DNA from: an uncultured Bacteroides sp.
Lineage (GTDB): Bacteria; Bacteroidota; Bacteroidia; Bacteroidales; Bacteroidaceae
DNA: 10,381 nucleotides
Direction of reading: 5' to 3'
Assembly: GCA_934716785.1 (NCBI GenBank)
Contig: CAKUYM010000139.1
Location: 1-10,381 of the forward strand
The stretch's first letter is position 1. Each line of letters begins with the position of its first letter. Made by a program: the position numbers and the translations under genes. Positions 5,814-10,381 of the stretch are shown here, one piece after another. The notes beneath the pieces were generated by a model, which saw nothing but the letters and a program-made list of their open reading frames with translations, was not told the origin of the DNA and did not search any database.

Positions 5814-7043
5814 TTATTTATCTACTGTTGTCGGTATCACTCCCGGAGTAGGAACGCCACCGCCAATGATAAAGTCTACGCTTGAGTTGTTAGTATCTTT
5901 AAACTTCGTTATTCCGTTTTCTACAGAAGCTACTTTACGGCGAATACTCTTGCCGGAATATGCAGCATCGGCACAACTTCCATCATTAGAACCATCAACC
6001 CATGCCATACCCATATCAGTCTTAGGCAACAGATTTTTGAAACGCTCGTTAACCGGAGCACGTACAATTTCGATTCCGTCGATTACATAGTCGCTGGGGA
6101 TCATCAAATAGTTTTGCGTCTTTCCCGGAGCTGTCATAAAGTTACTTCCTTCGGCTACAAAATCGGCTACTTTCTGACCATTAGGGAGTTTAGCCAAAAT
6201 CAAGGCCTGTCCGCTTGTAGAAAGCATAAATTCGATACCAAATGTATGGTAAGCATATTCCAAGTTAGGTACATTAGGTACATCTACATCCAAAGTAGAA
6301 TGAGGACCACAGAACAGTTCCCAATCAGCTCCGCTTAAATTCACTGGAGAAGGCTGGTCTTCTTTACTTAATTCACGAGATGAATGGTCGATTGGATAGG
6401 CCGCTACTACAACACTCTTTCCGGGCTGCAATGGATGCTCGGTTCCATTTCCGGGGAAGTACATAGTGTAGTTTGCCATCGGGTAACGATCTAACAATTG
6501 TCCATTTTCATCTACCCAAATAGAGCTGGCAGGAGTATAACCGGGCAATCCCTCATCAACAATACCTAAGATAACCCCATCCAGATATTGCACTTCATCA
6601 CTGTTGTTGTAAATTTCATAAAAGCCATCTTTAAAATAATAGCTCTTCACCCCTGCAAAGTACACTTCTTTGAAAATAAGCGTGCTATTAGCCGATGCGT
6701 ATTTTATCGTCAATGGAACATCTTGATCGTCAGCAACATTTACATCGTTTGCAATTCCATTCACTTCGTGTCCTTCATACACTCCCGTAACACTGAAATT
6801 GTATTTTCCGGTAGGCAAAGAGAAAGAAGCGGTTCCGTCAGCTGGAGTAGCAGTCTGTTCTTTGGATGTTGTAAGATTCACAGCAGTCACCACCAAATCA
6901 TTAACGTTAGAAAGAGTGATACCGTCATCAGCCGTCAGAAGGACTTTTACAGTAAAATTCTTTGCTACCTCATCTTCTGAATCAGAGCATGCTGCCAAAA
7001 ATAACAGAGATACTAAAGGCAGTAAAAATAAAAATCTTTTCAT
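5814..7043 (-). CDS. Surface-type lipoprotein, DUF4876-like
   Basis: 409 residues. The signal peptide ends in the lipobox LAAC (Cys19), and the mature N-terminus SDSEDE is acidic, matching the pattern for export to the outer face of the outer membrane in Bacteroidetes. Residues about 32-115 look like a small beta-sandwich of the carboxypeptidase-regulatory type (DGTASFSLPTGKYNFSVTG). From about 120 the blocks LIFKEVYFAG, DGFYEIYNNSDEVQYLDG and LILAKLPNGQKVADFV recall a lamin-tail-like beta fold. I recognise the whole as the DUF4876 family, which accompanies TonB receptors; no biochemical role is known to me. It follows the receptor gene by 31 bp and is not a SusD homologue, so it may be the receptor's surface partner in a non-SusCD pair. 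Start: ATG 7043 (MKRFLFLL) gives the best signal peptide; ATG 7049 and TTG 7064 are in frame upstream. Confidence 0.8.
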   Translation of the reverse strand: MKRFLFLLPLVSLLFLAACSDSEDEVAKNFTVKVLLTADDGITLSNVNDLVVTAVNLTTSKEQTATPADGTASFSLPTGKYNFSVTGVYEGHEVNGIANDVNVADDQDVPLTIKYASANSTLIFKEVYFAGVKSYYFKDGFYEIYNNSDEVQYLDGVILGIVDEGLPGYTPASSIWVDENGQLLDRYPMANYTMYFPGNGTEHPLQPGKSVVVAAYPIDHSSRELSKEDQPSPVNLSGADWELFCGPHSTLDVDVPNVPNLEYAYHTFGIEFMLSTSGQALILAKLPNGQKVADFVAEGSNFMTAPGKTQNYLMIPSDYVIDGIEIVRAPVNERFKNLLPKTDMGMAWVDGSNDGSCADAAYSGKSIRRKVASVENGITKFKDTNNSSVDFIIGGGVPTPGVIPTTVDK

Positions 7044-7074
7044 ACACATAAAACACTTTAACAAATTAATATAA

Positions 7075-9957
7075 TTAAAATTTAAGTTTCATTTCTGCAC
7101 CAAAATACATCGGTATAGTTAATGTCGCATATCCCGGAGCGGTTTCTCTTTTAGCTATTTTTTTTATTTTCAAGAAATTATTAGCCATAAATGAGAATTC
7201 GAGCATCTTACCTATTTCTTTTGTCAAACGGAAGTTCAGAATTACTGTAGTAGGGAAATTCTCCTTTCCAAAATAATTCTCGTGCACATACTGAGTTCTC
7301 ATCAAATAAAAAGGTTGATTAATATCTGAACCATTAACTTTATCCCATGCTGTATAACCACCCTTTCTATCAATAAATCCTATCGGATTTACAAAATATT
7401 TTTCAACATTATTAGCCTGCGGATCGACTGCTTTGTAATAAAGAGGATTGCCGGACTCATCTTCGCATATATTCTGCTCAGTCTGTTTCCAAATCACCTG
7501 CGCCGTAGTAGAGAACACCATTTTCAACTGCGGTATATGGGTTATGAAACGGAAGTTTGTATTAAAACGGCTATTAATACTACCATCCATTCCGGCAGGC
7601 ATCACAGCCATGTACGGATACTTTTCACCCTTATAAGAGGTTGATATCTTTTTATATGACAGAGTTGTTGAGAAACGTTTGATGTGCAACCATGCACCAT
7701 CCACTATCAAAGAGGTTTTCAAAAAAGGAATCTCCCCAAAATTAAGACTGTACTCTATACCTTTCTTTTGGGTCTGATAACGGTTGTCCGGACGCGAATA
7801 GGTGAAGAAAGAGACATCATTATATACCGTTGCCTCATAGTCATACTCATCACCCGCTTGCTTATAATGTACCATCCCATCTCTATAACTAAAATCCTCA
7901 ACGCCGTTAGGGATACTGTATCTCCGGAAAGGCATAACCCACGGAACAGAAGAGAATCCGAATTCATTTTTAGACTTTTCATAAAAGAAATTCATGCTTC
8001 CCATGAACTGACGTACTTTAGCCGACAGGCCTACTTCTATCTTCCGATTTACCGTAGGCTTCAGATCCGGATTGGATGTATCATCAATAACTTTGGTAGT
8101 CATTACACTCAAAGCTTTATTCGGGTCATTGCCAAAAATAGAAGCGAAACTGGTCTCATCCAAATACGCCTTATCCGGATAGAGGTATAAAAGAGTCGGC
8201 GACTTGGTGGTAATACCAAAACCTGCCGAGAATGTCAAATCATCAAAAACTGAGTTATTGTCTTTATTCAAAACATTATACTCCAAATTAAACCGCGGAT
8301 CTGCCATGAATATATTTCCCCGATGAGCCTGCGACTCGTCTATAAAAAGCTCCGTCATACGCAATCCTGCCTGCAAAGTCAACAACGAACTCTTTATGGG
8401 GATTTGGAAACGATCTTCCAAGAAAGCCGACAACTGGTTCATCGCAGGAATCGATTTGAAAGAGCGGGTACGAACAGACTGATTGCCTGTTACTTCCGGT
8501 GGCAACAAGGGATCAAAGAGCAGTCCGTCTCCTTTATTCACATTATAATTCCAATCGACACCCAGTTTCAATTTGGAAAAGCAATTTGCCGAAATCTGGA
8601 ACAATTTATCAGCTTTTAATTGTGCAAATATATCAATAGGCTTCCCTTCTACAGAAAACGGTGAATAATAAGAGGCACTTTGAAAACGGCTCTGATATTC
8701 TTGCGATATGTACGAATCAGAGATTGGAGTCACACCGGATTGCAAAACGACATATTTGTTTTGGAAATCTTTCTGACGGCTATAACTGGTCATAAAGCTA
8801 TAGCCAAGATTAGAAATCCATGATTTGTTCAAACGCCAGTTTCCCTCCAGATTGAAACGTATGCCCATATTCTCATTTTTTATCCGTTCATCTGTCTTTA
8901 ATTGAGGATCGGCTTTCTCATTATTGATATTGCTATAGAAACTTACATTCGCATTGAATGTCAGCGGGGTGGAGTGCTTCATGAATGTATTTGAGTATCC
9001 CACATTCGCCGTTACTCTGTCAAACCCTTTGTATTTCATCCGGATATCGTCGTATGATTGCGAATAATCAGCCGACAGATTCATCGCACCCGCCTTTTCA
9101 CCCAATAGGAAGCCCTTGCCGGCATAAAACATTTTTGAATACGAATCCAACTTCACTTTAGCCTCCAGAGGAGTTACTCCGGACTTTGTCTTAATAACCA
9201 CAGCACCGGATGTCAAGTTTCCATATTCTACCGACGGAATTCCACGGATTACCTCTACAGACTCTATATTGTCAGGAGATATTGTACGCAAATCCGTACC
9301 CTGCCCGCTTGTGGATTGCGCGTTGATCAAACTCGCACCGGATTTGGCAGTGGATAAAGTCTGCAAGTTCGCATCATTGGACAACGGAGCGCCGTTTACA
9401 ACCACCGCAGTACCCAACGCATTATTATTATTTGAAGAAATCTCACGAATATAAGCCTGTCCTACACTGTTCAAGTTCGGATTCTTTGTCACACCTCCCG
9501 GCAATAGCTGCAATAAATCATCCACGCTTTTAGGTTGCAAATGCTGAATGGCGGTCTGCGCAATAGTAGAAGTGGAACCGTTTTTATGTTCTTGCGCAGT
9601 AACAACCACTTCGGATAAGGCTAAGCTTAATGGACGAAGCTTAAAAACTAAAGTCTTTTTGTTTGAATTATCAACATTAGCCTTTCCTATTTCCTTCTGA
9701 TAGCCCAAAGTTTGAATCTCATATTCATATATTCCGGATTTATCTAATAAAATATGGAAATTACCATCCTTGTCCGAAATAGCCCATAATCCTTGTTTGG
9801 GAATCTGAACTGTAACAAACTCTAAAGGCTCCTTGCTTTCATAATCTATGATTTTACCTTTAAATTCATATCTCTGTTTCTGGGCTGAAACATTATAAAC
9901 ACAAGTGAAAGAAAGAAGAATGGATAATATTGAAAATAACTTCTTCATAATGCGCAT
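7075..9957 (-). CDS. TonB-dependent outer-membrane receptor
   Basis: 960 residues; imports a ligand across the outer membrane with energy from TonB-ExbBD. Order of parts: signal peptide 1-25 (ends VSA-QK); a carboxypeptidase-regulatory-like domain about 30-110 (KGKIIDYESKEPLEFVTVQI); a TonB-box-like LSEVVVTAQ at 114-122; the plug from about 128 to 260, with the typical IESVEVIRGIPSVEYG and SGAVVIKTKSG end; then a 22-strand-type barrel to the end, ...TIPMYFGAEMKLKF, with the terminal Phe used for BAM assembly. The barrel contains KSPTLLYLYPDKAY and SNPDLKPT near residues 610-660, a motif pair common to TonB receptors, including but not limited to heme receptors. No SusD-type gene follows; the partner is the DUF4876-like lipoprotein. 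Start: ATG 9957 (MRIMKK) or ATG 9948 (MKKLFS); both are downstream of the promoter. The ligand cannot be read from sequence; heme or a hemoprotein product is suggested only by the HmuY-like genes in the operon. Confidence 0.93.
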   Translation of the reverse strand: MRIMKKLFSILSILLSFTCVYNVSAQKQRYEFKGKIIDYESKEPLEFVTVQIPKQGLWAISDKDGNFHILLDKSGIYEYEIQTLGYQKEIGKANVDNSNKKTLVFKLRPLSLALSEVVVTAQEHKNGSTSTIAQTAIQHLQPKSVDDLLQLLPGGVTKNPNLNSVGQAYIREISSNNNNALGTAVVVNGAPLSNDANLQTLSTAKSGASLINAQSTSGQGTDLRTISPDNIESVEVIRGIPSVEYGNLTSGAVVIKTKSGVTPLEAKVKLDSYSKMFYAGKGFLLGEKAGAMNLSADYSQSYDDIRMKYKGFDRVTANVGYSNTFMKHSTPLTFNANVSFYSNINNEKADPQLKTDERIKNENMGIRFNLEGNWRLNKSWISNLGYSFMTSYSRQKDFQNKYVVLQSGVTPISDSYISQEYQSRFQSASYYSPFSVEGKPIDIFAQLKADKLFQISANCFSKLKLGVDWNYNVNKGDGLLFDPLLPPEVTGNQSVRTRSFKSIPAMNQLSAFLEDRFQIPIKSSLLTLQAGLRMTELFIDESQAHRGNIFMADPRFNLEYNVLNKDNNSVFDDLTFSAGFGITTKSPTLLYLYPDKAYLDETSFASIFGNDPNKALSVMTTKVIDDTSNPDLKPTVNRKIEVGLSAKVRQFMGSMNFFYEKSKNEFGFSSVPWVMPFRRYSIPNGVEDFSYRDGMVHYKQAGDEYDYEATVYNDVSFFTYSRPDNRYQTQKKGIEYSLNFGEIPFLKTSLIVDGAWLHIKRFSTTLSYKKISTSYKGEKYPYMAVMPAGMDGSINSRFNTNFRFITHIPQLKMVFSTTAQVIWKQTEQNICEDESGNPLYYKAVDPQANNVEKYFVNPIGFIDRKGGYTAWDKVNGSDINQPFYLMRTQYVHENYFGKENFPTTVILNFRLTKEIGKMLEFSFMANNFLKIKKIAKRETAPGYATLTIPMYFGAEMKLKF

Positions 9958-9993
9958 ATTTCAAGGAAAGTGTTTAACTATCTATTGACTCCG

Positions 9994-10025
9994 CAAAATT
10001 AGATATTAATTACATTTTGAGCAAA
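9994..10025 (-). promoter_or_regulatory. Promoter of the five-gene uptake operon
   Basis: On the minus strand TTTG (complement of 10022-10025) and TAATTTTG (complement of 9994-10001) are separated by 20 bp, a full match to the Bacteroides -33/-7 consensus. Transcription should start near 9988, leaving a leader of about 30 nt before ATG 9957, without a Shine-Dalgarno sequence. A second, overlapping candidate uses TATATTTG (10022-10029) as -7 with ATTG (10051-10054) 21 bp upstream, so two start sites are possible. Confidence 0.8.
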
Positions 10026-10381
10026 TATATTAGTTAAAAAACGCCTTCTTGCAATAAATATATTTAAGGAATGACACAGGAGATTCTTATTCGCAAACCT
10101 ATAAGAGAAGTTTTTTTATTATTATCATACTGTTTGTTCTAAAACAAGCATATAGGCTAACATTATGTCATAGGTGTTTCTTTATCAATGCAAAGTAATA
10201 TATTTAGCCTATCCATCTTCATTATGAATGTTGAAAAAATACTTGTTTGTTTACATCTATCTATAGCACTGACAGAGATAAAATTAAACGTGAAGCGAAA
10301 AGTATATTTTAGATTTTTATCGGTTTGACTTAACCGATTGAGAAATAAACTATTAGCGAATTATTTGAGAAATAGAGGTAA
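10026..10381. other. AT-rich upstream region without a supported gene
   Basis: I see no credible coding sequence on either strand. The longest ATG frame I noticed on the plus strand (10224-10328) is only 34 codons with no family resemblance. Two small dyads are present: 10131-10150 (8-bp stem with one G-T pair, loop CTAA) and 10319-10338 (ATCGGTT/AACCGAT, 6-nt loop). Neither has a T-run on the proper side for a terminator on the minus strand, so they may be regulator sites or chance. A -7-like TAGGTTTG at 10094-10101 (minus) lacks a -33 partner. The stretch is long enough to hold operators for the uptake operon. Confidence 0.5.

Larger units (their letters stand above)
2054..10025 (-). other. 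Putative five-gene uptake operon (receptor, lipoprotein, barrel, protease, HmuY-like lipoprotein)
   Basis: Five minus-strand genes lie head to tail with gaps of 31, 133, 35 and 12 bp, between a consensus promoter (9994-10025) and a strong hairpin terminator (2054-2110). All five products carry export signals: two are lipoproteins with acidic surface-export-like tails, two are outer-membrane barrels, and one is a secreted peptidase. No inner-membrane transporter, SusD, sigma or anti-sigma gene is present, so transport past the periplasm and regulation must be encoded elsewhere. The whole looks like a surface capture, digestion and import unit; the ligand is not established. Confidence 0.75.

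Noticed and set aside
7684..8190. 168-codon plus-strand frame opposite the TonB receptor
   Set aside because: Antisense to a clear barrel coding region; no signal, motif or start context of its own.
5814..9957. SusC/SusD polysaccharide utilisation pair
   Set aside because: The lipoprotein after the receptor has none of the SusD helical or tetratricopeptide character, and there are no glycoside hydrolases, sulfatases or hybrid two-component regulators in the window.
10224..10328. 34-codon plus-strand frame in the right intergenic region
   Set aside because: Very short, no promoter match just upstream, no recognised motif, and it ends inside the 10319-10338 dyad.

Overview
The window reads as chromosomal DNA from a Bacteroides-type organism (order Bacteroidales). 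The evidence is threefold: promoters of the Bacteroidales sigma-factor type (TTTG, 19-20 bp, TAnnTTTG) upstream of the tRNA and of the long operon, AT-rich start regions without Shine-Dalgarno sequences, and proteins typical of the group (TonB-dependent receptor with a carboxypeptidase-regulatory-like N-terminus, acidic-tailed lipoproteins, HmuY-like and papain-like secreted proteins). All genes are on the minus strand, so transcription runs from high to low coordinates. The genus-level call is inference; no species is claimed.

Left part (1-1861), housekeeping: the first 69 codons of a gene with an Arg/Gly/Tyr-rich repeat N-terminus, probably an RluB/RsuA-type 23S rRNA pseudouridine synthase cut by the window edge; purB (adenylosuccinate lyase) 69 bp upstream of it; then a tRNA-Val(UAC) gene with its own near-perfect promoter and a strong intrinsic terminator that insulates it from purB.

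Middle and right part (2054-10025), accessory: an apparent five-gene operon. In order of transcription it holds a 960-aa TonB-dependent outer-membrane receptor, a ~409-aa surface-type lipoprotein (DUF4876-like), a 518-aa outer-membrane beta-barrel protein (DUF6850-like), a 511-aa secreted papain-like cysteine peptidase, and a 126-aa HmuY-like lipoprotein. A consensus promoter lies upstream of the receptor and a long hairpin terminator follows the last gene. A 16-bp perfect hairpin followed by a U-rich tract sits inside the operon, in the only large gap (133 bp), and could reduce expression of the last three genes.

Working model (inference): an envelope uptake system in which a secreted protease frees a ligand from a host or dietary protein, surface lipoproteins hold it, and the TonB receptor imports it. 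The HmuY similarity suggests heme or a hemoprotein-derived ligand. However, the HmuY-like lipoprotein is only the N-terminal half of the family and has no histidines, while a HmuY-like C-terminal segment sits at the end of the adjacent peptidase. This split, order-reversed arrangement is the most unusual thing in the window. The last ~355 bp (10026-10381) hold no convincing gene.
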